Positions 1-7,165 of a stretch of DNA of 16,292 bases are shown piece by piece (within the stretch, counting starts at the first letter, position 1; each line of letters begins with the position of its first letter). The stretch spans positions 1 to 16,292 of the forward strand of contig CAZYPK010000123.1 in assembly GCA_964649195.1 (NCBI GenBank), read 5' to 3'. A model generated the notes under the pieces. The model made no database searches and had not been told where the DNA came from. It saw only the letters and a program-made list of their open reading frames with translations. Origin of the DNA: JTS-RE9 sp964649195. Its GTDB lineage: Bacteria; Planctomycetota; Phycisphaerae; Phycisphaerales; Phycisphaeraceae. The position numbers and the translations under genes were made by a program.

Positions 1-176
1 CCGATATCCGGTGGTCCTCCGCGCGAGTTCTGTTTCCTCAGCCTGCGGACAGGCTCGTCAACAGATGGCTCGGCGGGAGCCTCGCCCTTCCGGAGACGGC
101 TCAACCCAATAAGCAATAAGTAATCACCAATAAATAATAACCAATTGCCTTTTGCCTTGACTGCCTTTTGATTCAA
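1..176. other. Intergenic, GC-rich hairpin plus AT-rich tail
   Basis: No gene is seen here. A perfect 6-bp stem with a CGGA loop (AGCCTG/CAGGCT) sits at 40-55. It is followed by a GC-rich GGCTC-flanked stretch to about 105. Positions 108-147 are AT-rich and loosely repetitive (AATAA-type units), comparable in style to the CTCAAAT array at 2625. The stop codon of the leftward gene is at 177, so this is its 3' side. No U-run terminator for that gene is evident. Confidence 0.5.
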
Positions 177-2243
177 TCACTTCACCTGCGAGCCGAAGCT
201 CTCCTGCAGCATCGTGATCGCCAGCAGCGTCACCGCGCTGGGGCGGACTTCCAGCCGGTTGTCCCACAGGGCCAGTCGCACCGCATCGAGGGCATCCCTG
301 CGGGCTCCGCGGACGTAGTAGGACGAAGGCTCATCGAGCATAAGCTGGGCCAGGTAGCGGACGGTCATCGTGGCATCGAAGATGGTCTGGTGCGGCTTGA
401 CGCCTTCGACCAGTTCCGGCTCGCGGTCGATCGAAGCGAGGAATGCCAGCACATGAGCCGATCGCCAGTCGGGGGCCGGTGCGCCGTCGGCGGTCTCGCT
501 GATGAGGTCGTACCCGCCGATCACATCGATCGGTCCGATCGCCGGCTTGCCGCGGACCAGCTTCCTGGAACGCAACCCGTCGGCGAGCTTGCGGGTTGTT
601 TCGACGCGCTGCGTCCACCGCTGCCTTTCGCGGGCCCGGGCGGCTTCATCGGTCTGCGTGGCCAGGTTCAGGCGATGCATCTTCACCGTGGCCGCCGTCA
701 TCCAGGGCATCGCGGCAACCAGGTCGGCCAGCTCAGGCTGCGAACCCCACAGCGCATCGAGACCCGCCTCGATGATCGGGGCCAGCTTTTCATCGCGGGT
801 CTGTTCGTACAAACCGGTGAGCGCCGCCAGCACGATGGCCTGCTGCGAAAACGAAACCGGGGCCCGCGTGGCGGGATTGACGAACCAGTTTTTCGCCAGT
901 GGAAGATTCATCAGGGCGACGCCCAGCTTGTCACGATCACCCTTGAGCTCGGCAAGGTAAGGCGTTTCCACCAGCGTCAGCAGCAGCAGCGCCTTGGCTT
1001 CCGCATCGCCTTCGGAGGTCTTGAGGTTGACCAGCGATTTTCGCAGGTGGTCGAGAATGACGCGGGCCTTTTCCCTGGTGTTGAGAAACTCCAGCCCGTT
1101 GGGATCGGCAAGCCCCAGGCGATAAGCCCGGCGGGAGAGGGCGTAAGCCGTCATCGCGGTGTCGGCCAGGGATGCTTCGATCGGGTCGTAGCGATCGCTG
1201 GTGGGCAGGTAGGTGCCCGTCAGGCTGCCGGGGGCGGGGCCTTCGGCGATGATGCGGGTGACCAGGTGGCGGGAGATGCGTTTGGCCATCGATTCCACGG
1301 TGCCCATATCGACCGCTTCGAGCGGGATGATCTCGTTGCCTCGCGCGAGCTGGGCGACCGGCTGCCCATCGAAGGGACGCACGAGATGAATCACCTCCAG
1401 CCGCTGAAGGCGCGGCCCGCCTTCGCGGCCGATTTTCGCGGGCAGATTCAGCACATCCTGCGGGCCGTAGCCGGCGTCGGAAAGCAGTTGCGTGATCTGG
1501 CTGTCGGGCCGCAGGTTGGAGGCGATGGCGTTGCCGGGCCAGATCATCGCGGCGACGGGAGGCTTGGCGGTCGAGAGCAGGCGCAGTCCGTGGTAGCCGG
1601 GGGCGAACTGGTAATAAACAGCCTTGGGCAAGGCGGCGGGGGGGATCAGAATTTCGCTGGGGGAATGGGCGATTTGAAGGTCGAGTTCGAGCGGGATGAT
1701 GCCGGGCCTGGCGGGGGCTTTGTCCTTCGTGGGGGTGGCGGGCCGGCTGAGGCTGCGATCGCGGGCGTCGTGATATTTGACCAGGGCCAGCTCGGTGGCG
1801 CGGGCGACCATCTCGCGCAGATCGGCGGGGGCTTGCGGACGATCCACATTGCCCGGCGCATCGGCGGTGGCGAGCGTGAGGCCGCCGAAGCGGAGCGTCA
1901 CCCGCACCGCAACCACGCCTGAAACCAGCAGCGGACGGGCGGAGACATCGCGTTCGACCTTGTCGTTCCTGACCCAGGTCTCCGCCTGCTGATGGACCGC
2001 CTTGGCGACCGACCAATCGACCAGCGGCGCTTCGAGCACCGCCGGCTGATCCGCCTTGGCCAGCACACCCCAGACCGGCATCAGGGCCGCCAGCAGCGCC
2101 ATCGCCATGAGGTGCGGCAGCCTCCCGCGGCAACCGGCCATGTGGCGTCGGGGCGACATCCGGCACAACCGAGGCCAAGCCCGCGATCGCGGAATGAACC
2201 GTTCGCCATTGGGCAGGTCGCTGTCAGATCGAGTGTTACGCAT
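177..2243 (-). CDS. Large secreted protein of unknown function (688 aa)
   Basis: I do not recognise a characterised family with certainty. The start at 2243 is chosen because GGAG lies 6 bases upstream of ATG; reading on to 2453 adds an unconvincing N-terminus. A basic stretch followed by a hydrophobic core (LMAMALLAALMPVWGVLA, about residues 46-62) looks like a signal peptide. An alternative start at 2159 would give a more standard-length one. Residues about 70-330 contain a beta-rich region with VPLELDLQIAHSP-like strands, a 'YHGLRLLS' segment and 'RPDSQITQLLSDAGYG'. This faintly recalls the AMMECR1 fold, which is inference only. The C-terminal half (about 340-688) is helix-rich, with repeated short helices such as 'ILDHLRKSL' and 'SFSQQAIVLAALTGLYEQ', suggestive of an alpha/alpha-toroid or TPR-like fold. 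No catalytic motif was identified. It is probably exported to the periplasm. It is divergent from the small ORF at 2314. Confidence 0.8.
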   Translation of the reverse strand: MRNTRSDSDLPNGERFIPRSRAWPRLCRMSPRRHMAGCRGRLPHLMAMALLAALMPVWGVLAKADQPAVLEAPLVDWSVAKAVHQQAETWVRNDKVERDVSARPLLVSGVVAVRVTLRFGGLTLATADAPGNVDRPQAPADLREMVARATELALVKYHDARDRSLSRPATPTKDKAPARPGIIPLELDLQIAHSPSEILIPPAALPKAVYYQFAPGYHGLRLLSTAKPPVAAMIWPGNAIASNLRPDSQITQLLSDAGYGPQDVLNLPAKIGREGGPRLQRLEVIHLVRPFDGQPVAQLARGNEIIPLEAVDMGTVESMAKRISRHLVTRIIAEGPAPGSLTGTYLPTSDRYDPIEASLADTAMTAYALSRRAYRLGLADPNGLEFLNTREKARVILDHLRKSLVNLKTSEGDAEAKALLLLTLVETPYLAELKGDRDKLGVALMNLPLAKNWFVNPATRAPVSFSQQAIVLAALTGLYEQTRDEKLAPIIEAGLDALWGSQPELADLVAAMPWMTAATVKMHRLNLATQTDEAARARERQRWTQRVETTRKLADGLRSRKLVRGKPAIGPIDVIGGYDLISETADGAPAPDWRSAHVLAFLASIDREPELVEGVKPHQTIFDATMTVRYLAQLMLDEPSSYYVRGARRDALDAVRLALWDNRLEVRPSAVTLLAITMLQESFGSQVK

Positions 2244-2270
2244 GATGACTCCATCGGCCAAGGGGTGTGG

Positions 2271-2290
2271 CACGAGGTTTGTTCCTCGTG
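2271..2290. repeat. Hairpin CACGAGG/CCTCGTG between divergent genes
   Basis: A perfect 7-bp inverted repeat (CACGAGG...CCTCGTG) with a 6-base TTTGTT loop. It lies between the divergent starts of the 688-aa gene (2243) and the 33-codon ORF (2314). It could be an operator dyad, a 5'-UTR hairpin of the small ORF, or a dispersed repeat. The sequence alone does not separate these. Confidence 0.5.
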
Positions 2291-2313
2291 AATCACCATC
2301 AGGAGAACCCGCC

Positions 2314-2415
2314 ATGATGATGCTTGCCAACCTGCTCAACATGACGCAAAGCCAGGTCGAACGACGCAAGAAAATTCTGCTGCTGACCTTCCTCGTTTTC
2401 GCGGCCTTGTGCTGA
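2314..2415 (+). CDS. Putative 33-aa single-pass membrane peptide
   Basis: A short ORF beginning ATGATGATG, with AGGAG at 2301-2305 as a strong SD. The product starts MMMLANLLNMTQSQVERRKK and ends with the hydrophobic run ILLLTFLVFAALC. This gives a short polar/amphipathic N-terminus, a basic RRKK stop-transfer-like patch, and a single TM-length segment with a C-terminal cysteine. A good rho-independent terminator follows 67 bases downstream, so SD, ORF and terminator form a self-contained transcription unit. No family is recognised. Similar small peptides can be toxins of type I systems or small regulatory membrane proteins, but nothing here proves either. Alternatively the region may be a small RNA with an incidental ORF. 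Confidence 0.5.
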   Translation: MMMLANLLNMTQSQVERRKKILLLTFLVFAALC

Positions 2416-2482
2416 ATCGCGTTCGACAACGCCGCCCACGCAGGTCGCCGCACCGGTTTTCTTCAACATTCGCATCTCAACG

Positions 2483-2515
2483 CCCACCCTGTCGCGCAAG
2501 GGTGGGTTGTTTTTT
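2483..2515 (+). terminator. Rho-independent terminator
   Basis: A perfect 8-bp GC-rich stem CCCACCCT/AGGGTGGG with an 8-base loop, directly followed by TTGTTTTTT. It has polarity only on the + strand because no T-run follows in the other direction. It ends the transcription unit holding the 33-codon ORF. Confidence 0.9.
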
Positions 2516-2624
2516 GAAGGCGGGACAAGGCGGGAGGAACGAAGCCATTCGCGTCATGCTCAAGGCTTCATTTTAGCACAATGCGAGCGAGGCCGCATGA
2601 ACAATGAGGAGGTTATTCAGGAAT

Positions 2625-2708
2625 CCCAAATCTCAAATCTCAAATCTCAAATCTCAAATTTCAAATCTCAAATTTCAAATCTCAAATTTCAAATCTGAAA
2701 TCTCAAAT
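2625..2708. repeat. 12 x 7-bp tandem array, consensus YTCAAAT
   Basis: Twelve uninterrupted 7-base units: CCCAAAT once, CTCAAAT and TTCAAAT variants in the middle, one CTGAAAT, and a final CTCAAAT. Units vary mostly at position 1 (C or T). The array is AT-rich in a GC-rich chromosome and has no start codon or SD of interest. It is a microsatellite-like repeat, probably prone to copy-number change by slippage. Confidence 0.9.
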
Positions 2709-2723
2709 GAACTTCCGGGCCTT

Positions 2724-2795
2724 CCGAATAACCCCCGATCTACCGTGACCCAGGGATTGCTACGCCGCAAGCGGCTTGGACGTGAGGTTATTCGG
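2724..2795. repeat. 10-bp inverted repeat CCGAATAACC/GGTTATTCGG
   Basis: CCGAATAACC at 2724-2733 and its exact complement GGTTATTCGG at 2786-2795, about 50 bases apart. A related direct copy, GGTTATTCAGG, lies at 2611-2621 just before the 7-bp array. The array is therefore bracketed by three copies of one short motif, which suggests a decayed mobile or palindromic element. Confidence 0.6.
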
Positions 2796-2956
2796 GATTC
2801 TCGATTGTATTTTTTGTTTCTGGAACTTGTTTGGAGTTTGAGATTTGTCATTTGGAACTTCCGACAAGGTGGGCGCCGAGAATTAAACGGCCCTGCACGG
2901 CGTACTCAGGTTAAGATATCCGGCTGTCGGTTTCCCGCCTGTTTCTGGAGCATGCC

Positions 2957-4198
2957 ATGTTGAGCCGTTCCGCTTTTGTGCTGCTGGCCGTCCTTGCGTT
3001 TGTCCTGCCGGTGCAGGCTCAGGAATGGACCCGCTTCCGCGGTCCCAACGGCAGCGGCATCAGCAGTGCCGCCACCGTTCCCGTCAAGTTCACCGCCAGG
3101 GATTACAACTGGCGGGTGAAGCTGCCGGGCGAAGGCCACGGCTCGCCGGTGGTCTGGGGTGACAGGATTTTCCTCATGGCCGCCAATGAGAAGAACGCGG
3201 ACCGCTTTGTGGTCTGCGTCAATGCCGGGGATGGGGCGGTGCTTTGGGCCAAGGATTATTCCTCTTCGCCATCGCCTCTGCACAAGTTCAACAGCTTCGG
3301 CGCCTCGACGCCGGCGGTCGATGCCAACGGGGTCTATGTCTATTGGGCCTCCGAAAAGCTGATCGAAGTGGCGGGACTGACCCACGATGGCAGGGAACTG
3401 TGGCGTAAGCCGCTGGGCGGGTTCAAGAGCCAGCATGGCCCCGGCGGGTCGCCGATGGTTTACAAGGACATGGTCATCATCGCCAACGACCAGGATGGCG
3501 AGAGTTTTCTGCTCGCGCTCGATGCCAAAACCGGCGCGGAAAAGTGGAAGACCCCCCGCAAGAGCGGCAGCGCGGCTTACGGCGTTCCCTGCCTGCTGGA
3601 GATCGAAGGCAAGACGCAGCTCATCCTCTCCTGCACCGCGACGGGCATCAGCGCGGTGGACCCCGACACGGGCACGCCGCTGTGGGCGCTGGAAACGCTC
3701 TTCAGGCAGCGCGTGGTCGCTTCGCCGGTGGTCGCGGGAAACCTCATTCTCAGCCAGTGCGGAACAGGCGGCGGCGGCACGCGGTTCGTGGCGGTGCAGG
3801 CCGGAGCCAATGACGGCAAGCCTGCAAAGCTGATTTATGATTTGACGAGAGGCGTTCCCTACGTGCCCACGCCGGTGATCTACAAGGACCGCATCTACAT
3901 GGTGACCGATGGGGGTTTCGCGGTCTGCCTCAAGTCGGGCGATGGCGAAGTGGTCTGGCAGGAGCGCATCACGGTCAATGGCCGCAACTCGGCCTTCTTC
4001 GGCTCGCCGGTCTGCGTGAACGGCAACGTCCATGCCATCACCCGCAACGGCGAGCTGGTGGTCTTCAAGGCCGATGACAAGTTCGAGCTATTGGGCATCA
4101 GCCCGCTGGGCGAACCCAGCCACGCAACCCCCGCCATCGCCGGGGGCAGAATGTACCTGCGAACCACGGGGCACCTGATTTCGGTGGGCGGGAAGTGA
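2957..4198 (+). CDS. Secreted PQQ-like beta-propeller protein
   Basis: The start at 2957 is preceded by CTGGAG with 6-base spacing. Residues 1-21 are a signal peptide ending VQA. The mature protein opens with EWTRFRGPNGSG, the typical opening of planctomycete propeller proteins of the PQQ-binding-like/BamB-like family. Repeated blade ends with a docking tryptophan are visible: 'GDGAVLWAK' (~86), 'DGRELWRK' (~140), 'KTGAEKWKT' (~190), 'DTGTPLWAL' (~235) and 'GDGEVVWQE' (~335). These are the hallmark of PQQ-type 7-8-bladed propellers. The length (413 aa) is normal for the family. The PQQ-binding residues of true quinoprotein dehydrogenases are not evident, so an enzymatic role is not claimed; a periplasmic scaffold or binding role is likely. 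It precedes the Tat isomerase by 185 bases but is probably a separate unit. Confidence 0.9.
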   Translation: MLSRSAFVLLAVLAFVLPVQAQEWTRFRGPNGSGISSAATVPVKFTARDYNWRVKLPGEGHGSPVVWGDRIFLMAANEKNADRFVVCVNAGDGAVLWAKDYSSSPSPLHKFNSFGASTPAVDANGVYVYWASEKLIEVAGLTHDGRELWRKPLGGFKSQHGPGGSPMVYKDMVIIANDQDGESFLLALDAKTGAEKWKTPRKSGSAAYGVPCLLEIEGKTQLILSCTATGISAVDPDTGTPLWALETLFRQRVVASPVVAGNLILSQCGTGGGGTRFVAVQAGANDGKPAKLIYDLTRGVPYVPTPVIYKDRIYMVTDGGFAVCLKSGDGEVVWQERITVNGRNSAFFGSPVCVNGNVHAITRNGELVVFKADDKFELLGISPLGEPSHATPAIAGGRMYLRTTGHLISVGGK

Positions 4199-4223
4199 GA
4201 TGGGAGGGGACAGAGGACATCAT

Positions 4224-4278
4224 AGCCGCAGCGTCCTCGCTGCGCGTCGTCACAGCCGCAGCGTCCTCGCTGCGCGTC
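4224..4278. repeat. Two tandem 25-bp hairpin repeats, 30-bp period
   Basis: Two identical 25-bp copies at 4224-4248 and 4254-4278. Each contains the perfect stem CGCAGCG-TCCT-CGCTGCG (7 bp, 4-base loop). They are separated by GTCAC, giving a 30-bp period, and lie right after the beta-propeller stop. No U-run follows, so they are better described as a palindromic intergenic repeat pair than a classical terminator. They could still stabilise the 3' end of the upstream mRNA. Confidence 0.85.
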
Positions 4279-4383
4279 CCCCGGTTTTCACTGCAACTTT
4301 CGCATCCGTTTCGGTACACTGAATTGTCCTTCGTATCAGCGTCATGACCTTCCAACGGTTCCTTTTCCTCACGGAGTTGATTT

Positions 4384-5244
4384 ATGTCCATGTCCTTCTC
4401 CCGTCGTCAGTTCGTACTGGCCACCGCCGCCGCCGCCGGGGCGACCTGGTTTGATGTGCCCCGGCTGTTCGCCGACGATCGTGACGCCTCCTTCAAGAAG
4501 TATGGCGGATTCCCCATGGGCATTCAGAGCTACTCGCTGCGCGGCTTCGGCGTGCAGGGGGCTCTCGAACACATCAACAAACTCGGCCTCCACTATGTCG
4601 AGTTCTTCTCCGGCCACTTCGCCCCGACCCTCGACGAAAAGAAACTGGCGGACATGAAGGCCAACCTCGGCAAGCTGAACATCTCCATCAGCGCCCACGG
4701 GGTCAACGGCTTCTCCGCCAATCACGACGCCAACGAGCAGTGGTTCAAGTTCGCCAAGGCGGCGGGCATCAAGGTCATCTCCGCCGACCCGTCGCCCGAT
4801 TCCTTTGACAGCCTCGACAAACTCGTCGCCAAGTACGACATCCGCATCGGCATCCACAACCACGGCCCCAACCACCGCTACAACAAGATCACCGACACCC
4901 TCAAGGCCATCGAAGGCCACGACAAGCGCATCGGCTTTGCCGCCGACCTGGGCCACTACATTCGCTCGGGCGAGGATCCCGCCAAGGTGATCCATGCCGC
5001 CAACGACCGCCTCTTCGGCATCCACCTCAAGGACTTCGCCGAGATGAAGGGCAACGCCAAGGGAACCATCCTGGGCAAGGGCGTCATGAACGTCGATGAA
5101 GTGTTCACCGCGCTCAGGAAGGTGAAGTTCCCCGCCGACGGGGCTCTTTCACTTGAATACGAAGAAAACCCGAAGGACCCGATCGAAGACATCAAGGCAT
5201 GCCTCGAAGCCGCGGCCGCGGCGGCGCAGAAGGCGGCCGGTTGA
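4384..5244 (+). CDS. Tat-exported sugar phosphate isomerase/epimerase (TIM barrel)
   Basis: The start at 4384 is preceded by CACGGAG. A Met two codons later could also serve. The N-terminus SFSRRQFVLATAAAAGA is a twin-arginine signal. The remainder matches the xylose isomerase-like TIM-barrel superfamily (AP endonuclease 2 fold). Visible landmarks are 'MGIQSYSLR' (first strand, ~45), 'HYVEFF' (~70), 'IHNHG' (157-161), 'ADLGHYIRSG' (187-196), 'HLKD' (214-217), 'LGKG' (230-233) and 'LEYEENP' (257-263). These are the usual metal-ligand positions (Glu, His, Asp, His, Glu). Its 286 residues are typical of planctomycete exported members. The substrate is unknown; periplasmic sugar or polyol epimerisation is the family expectation. 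Confidence 0.9.
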   Translation: MSMSFSRRQFVLATAAAAGATWFDVPRLFADDRDASFKKYGGFPMGIQSYSLRGFGVQGALEHINKLGLHYVEFFSGHFAPTLDEKKLADMKANLGKLNISISAHGVNGFSANHDANEQWFKFAKAAGIKVISADPSPDSFDSLDKLVAKYDIRIGIHNHGPNHRYNKITDTLKAIEGHDKRIGFAADLGHYIRSGEDPAKVIHAANDRLFGIHLKDFAEMKGNAKGTILGKGVMNVDEVFTALRKVKFPADGALSLEYEENPKDPIEDIKACLEAAAAAAQKAAG

Positions 5245-5255
5245 TGGAAGCCGAC

Positions 5256-5675
5256 AGCCGCGACTCAACGAGTCGCGGACGTGAACGGCTTGAAGGAGTG
5301 GCCGTCACGCGATGGATGGACGGCATCGATCGCGCGGCGGTCATCCATGTGCTGTTGACCTGAGTTTCGGAATAAGCCCCGCCCGGAAGGGCGCGGGCCA
5401 AAGCGTGTCCAATCAACAGCGGATTCGAAGCCTGCAAGGGGAATCTTCAAATCGGCAATCGAGTTTTGATTCGTCAACAGGCCGCGAATCGGGCGCCCCT
5501 TGGCCCGCGCCTGCTCCGGGGGCCGGGCGGGGCTTAAGCGAAACTCAGCCCCGGCCACCCCCGTGCGGTGGCGAAAACGGTGCGCCTGTGCGTTCGAGTC
5601 CTGATGACCAAGGTGTGCTTGACCACTCTTGAAGGCTGCACACGTCCGCGACTCGTTGAGTCGCGGCTCGGATGG
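5256..5675. repeat. Palindromic element A with paired AAC-loop hairpins
   Basis: Left hairpin at 5258-5278: 9-bp stem CCGCGACTC/GAGTCGCGG with an AAC loop. Right hairpin at 5646-5666: the same 21-mer in inverted orientation. The homology extends inward. The left side reads ACGTGAACGGCTTGAAGG. The right side, read from the other strand, is ACGTGTGCAGCCTTCAAG, followed in both by GTGG. The right outer edge GCGGCTCGGATG nearly matches that of element B (GCGGCTCTGATG). No transposase ORF lies inside the 420 bp, so it resembles a non-autonomous MITE or a BIME-like REP pair. Confidence 0.8.
5361..5547. repeat. Nested GC-rich inverted repeat inside element A
   Basis: The left arm at 5361-5401 begins TGAGTTTCGGAATAAGCC and continues CCGCCCGG...GCGGGCCAA. 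The right arm at 5500-5547 is its imperfect complement (TTGGCCCGCGC...CCGGGCGGGGCTTAAGCGAAACTCA). The right arm continues as AGCCCCGGCCACCC to about 5560. On the other strand this matches the sequence at the right edge of the window (16251-16282). The repeat thus belongs to a separate dispersed family lying inside element A. Confidence 0.75.
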
Positions 5676-5710
5676 CCAGCCCCTGCGGGGCGGCGACGTA
5701 TCATGTGGCC

Positions 5711-7066
5711 ATGTCTTCCGAAATGCCGCCGCCAGTGATTGGAGTTTTGCCCGAGCGCGAGTTGACCCTTGCGAATCAGGCTGCGCCTTCGGCGCCGGAT
5801 GGGCCGGATTATCGCGGCAGGCCCGATGCGTACATCGTGCTCACCTGGCTCATTCGCCTGCGCTGGTTCGCCATGGCCGGGCAGGGGGCGGCCATCCTCA
5901 TCGCGTGGCTTGGATTCGATCTCGAACTGCCGCTGCCGGCGATCATGGCGATCATGTCGGTCACGGTTGTGACCAACCTGGCGCTGATGATCTGCCTGCG
6001 CACCATCGAGTCGCTGCCGCAGTGGCTGATCTTCATGGTGCTGCTGATGGATGTGCTGCTGCTGACGGCGATGCTGGCCGTCACCGGAGGAAGGCACAAT
6101 CCGTTCTGCCTGCTCTTTCTGATTCACGTGGCGATGGCGGTGGTGGTGCTGCCTTCGCGGTGGACGTGGATGATCTTCGGCGAATCGCTGGTCTGTTACT
6201 CGCTGCTTTACGTGGTTTATGTGCCGTTCAAGGATTCGCCCACGCCGCCGCGCTGGATGCTTCCCGCCGGGGACTGGGTGGCGGTGGCGATCGCCTCGGG
6301 GCTGATCGTTTACTTCATCGGCAGGCTGCGGGCCACGCTGCATGACCGTGAAGAACAGATGGCGGCGATGCAGCGGCGCATGACGCTCAGCGAACGGCTG
6401 GCGTCGCTGACCACGCTCGCGGCAGGGGCGGCCCATGAGATGGGCACCCCGCTGGGCACGATCGCGGTGGTCACCCACGAACTGGAACGCCAGGCGATCA
6501 GGCTGAACCTGCCCGCGCAGGCCGTCGATGATGTGAGGCTGATCCGCGAGGAGGTGACCCGCTGCCGCCGCATTCTCGACCGCATGAACATCGACAACCT
6601 TCAGCGCTCCGATGAGCCTGCGGTGGCCATGTCGATCGGTGAGCTGGTCGGCGCGATTCAAAGCGAACTGAAGCCGGATCAGGAGCGGATGCTTCAGGTC
6701 ACGGTCGATCCGCGGCTCACCACATTCACCGTCCGCCGCGACGCCCTCGTGCAGACCATCGGCATCCTGGTGCAGAACGCCTTCGATGCCAGCGAGCAGA
6801 ACCATTCGACGGTCAGCCTGTCGCTGGGCATCGACGGCGCGGAGGTGCAGGTGGTCGTCGAGGATCAGGGTGTGGGCATGTCCGATGAGCAGATGAAACA
6901 CCTGGGCGAACCCTTCGTCACCACCAAAGGCCCCCAGCGCGGCATGGGCCTGGGCCTCTTCCTCGCCCGCCTCATGGCCCAGCACATGGGCGGCAGCCTG
7001 AAACTCCGATCCGCCGTCGGAAAAGGCACGACCTCCACCTTGACCTTCCCCAGAGAGTGGAAGTGA
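5711..7066 (+). CDS. regB-like: RegB-like redox sensor histidine kinase
   Basis: The start at 5711 is preferred. An upstream in-frame ATG (5672) falls within the conserved edge of repeat element A. The N-terminus carries 'LIRLRWFAMAGQ' (48-59), the conserved lead-in to the RegB/PrrB/ActS membrane domain. About six TM segments span roughly 52-205, containing 'GGRHNPFCLLFL' (126-137). This matches the family's GGxxNPF quinone-binding motif. The H-box is 'AAHEMGTPLGTIAVV' with the phosphorylated His at 242. The ATP-binding domain shows 'QNAFDAS' (N-box, 355-361), 'EDQGVGM' (G1, 384-390) and 'GMGLGLFLAR' (G2, 411-420). At 451 aa it is complete. It likely autophosphorylates in response to the respiratory quinone state and passes phosphate to a RegA-type regulator; the only one visible is 4.7 kb downstream. 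Confidence 0.93.
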   Translation: MSSEMPPPVIGVLPERELTLANQAAPSAPDGPDYRGRPDAYIVLTWLIRLRWFAMAGQGAAILIAWLGFDLELPLPAIMAIMSVTVVTNLALMICLRTIESLPQWLIFMVLLMDVLLLTAMLAVTGGRHNPFCLLFLIHVAMAVVVLPSRWTWMIFGESLVCYSLLYVVYVPFKDSPTPPRWMLPAGDWVAVAIASGLIVYFIGRLRATLHDREEQMAAMQRRMTLSERLASLTTLAAGAAHEMGTPLGTIAVVTHELERQAIRLNLPAQAVDDVRLIREEVTRCRRILDRMNIDNLQRSDEPAVAMSIGELVGAIQSELKPDQERMLQVTVDPRLTTFTVRRDALVQTIGILVQNAFDASEQNHSTVSLSLGIDGAEVQVVVEDQGVGMSDEQMKHLGEPFVTTKGPQRGMGLGLFLARLMAQHMGGSLKLRSAVGKGTTSTLTFPREWK

Positions 7067-7165
7067 TCGGGAAGAGCCACTTAGCGATTAGCAAGGTAGG
7101 CGGTATCATAATCCTTATAGTGTTCACTTCGAGATAGCAGGGCGACGTTATTGAAAGGCTTTGCA

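Larger units (their letters stand above)
2516..2956. other. Gene-free, repeat-rich intergenic stretch
   Basis: No convincing coding region. It holds a 7-bp tandem array (2625-2708), then dispersed copies of GGTTATTC: direct at about 2611 and 2786, and inverted within 2724-2733. Towards 2837-2865 there is a run complementary in style to the array (GAGTTTGAGATTTG, CATTTGGAAC). The SD and start of the beta-propeller gene close the interval. Confidence 0.6.
5245..5710. other. Gene-free interval filled by composite repeat element A
   Basis: Between the isomerase stop and the kinase start lie 466 bases with no convincing ORF. It is almost entirely nested inverted repeats: an outer hairpin pair, an inner GC-rich inverted repeat, and a small GCCCC-TGC-GGGGC hairpin at 5679-5691. 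The kinase promoter must lie within or close to this repeat DNA. Confidence 0.7.

Noticed and set aside
168..1922. 584-codon rightward frame
   Set aside because: It is antisense to the secreted 688-aa gene. It is rich in Gly/Arg/Gln, has no family resemblance, and is an expected shadow of GC-rich codon bias.
2625..2708. CRISPR-like array
   Set aside because: The units are 7 bp and contiguous, with no spacers. It is a simple tandem repeat.
5672..5710. Upstream ATG as the kinase start
   Set aside because: It lies in the conserved right edge of element A. The sequence up to 5711 encodes no feature of the RegB N-terminus.
5534..6985. 483-codon leftward frame
   Set aside because: It is antisense to the RegB-like kinase and rich in His/Arg, a composition shadow.
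7081..7109. TTAGCG-17-TATCAT as promoter of the protease gene
   Set aside because: The -35 match is only 3/6. It is possible but not strong enough to list as a feature.
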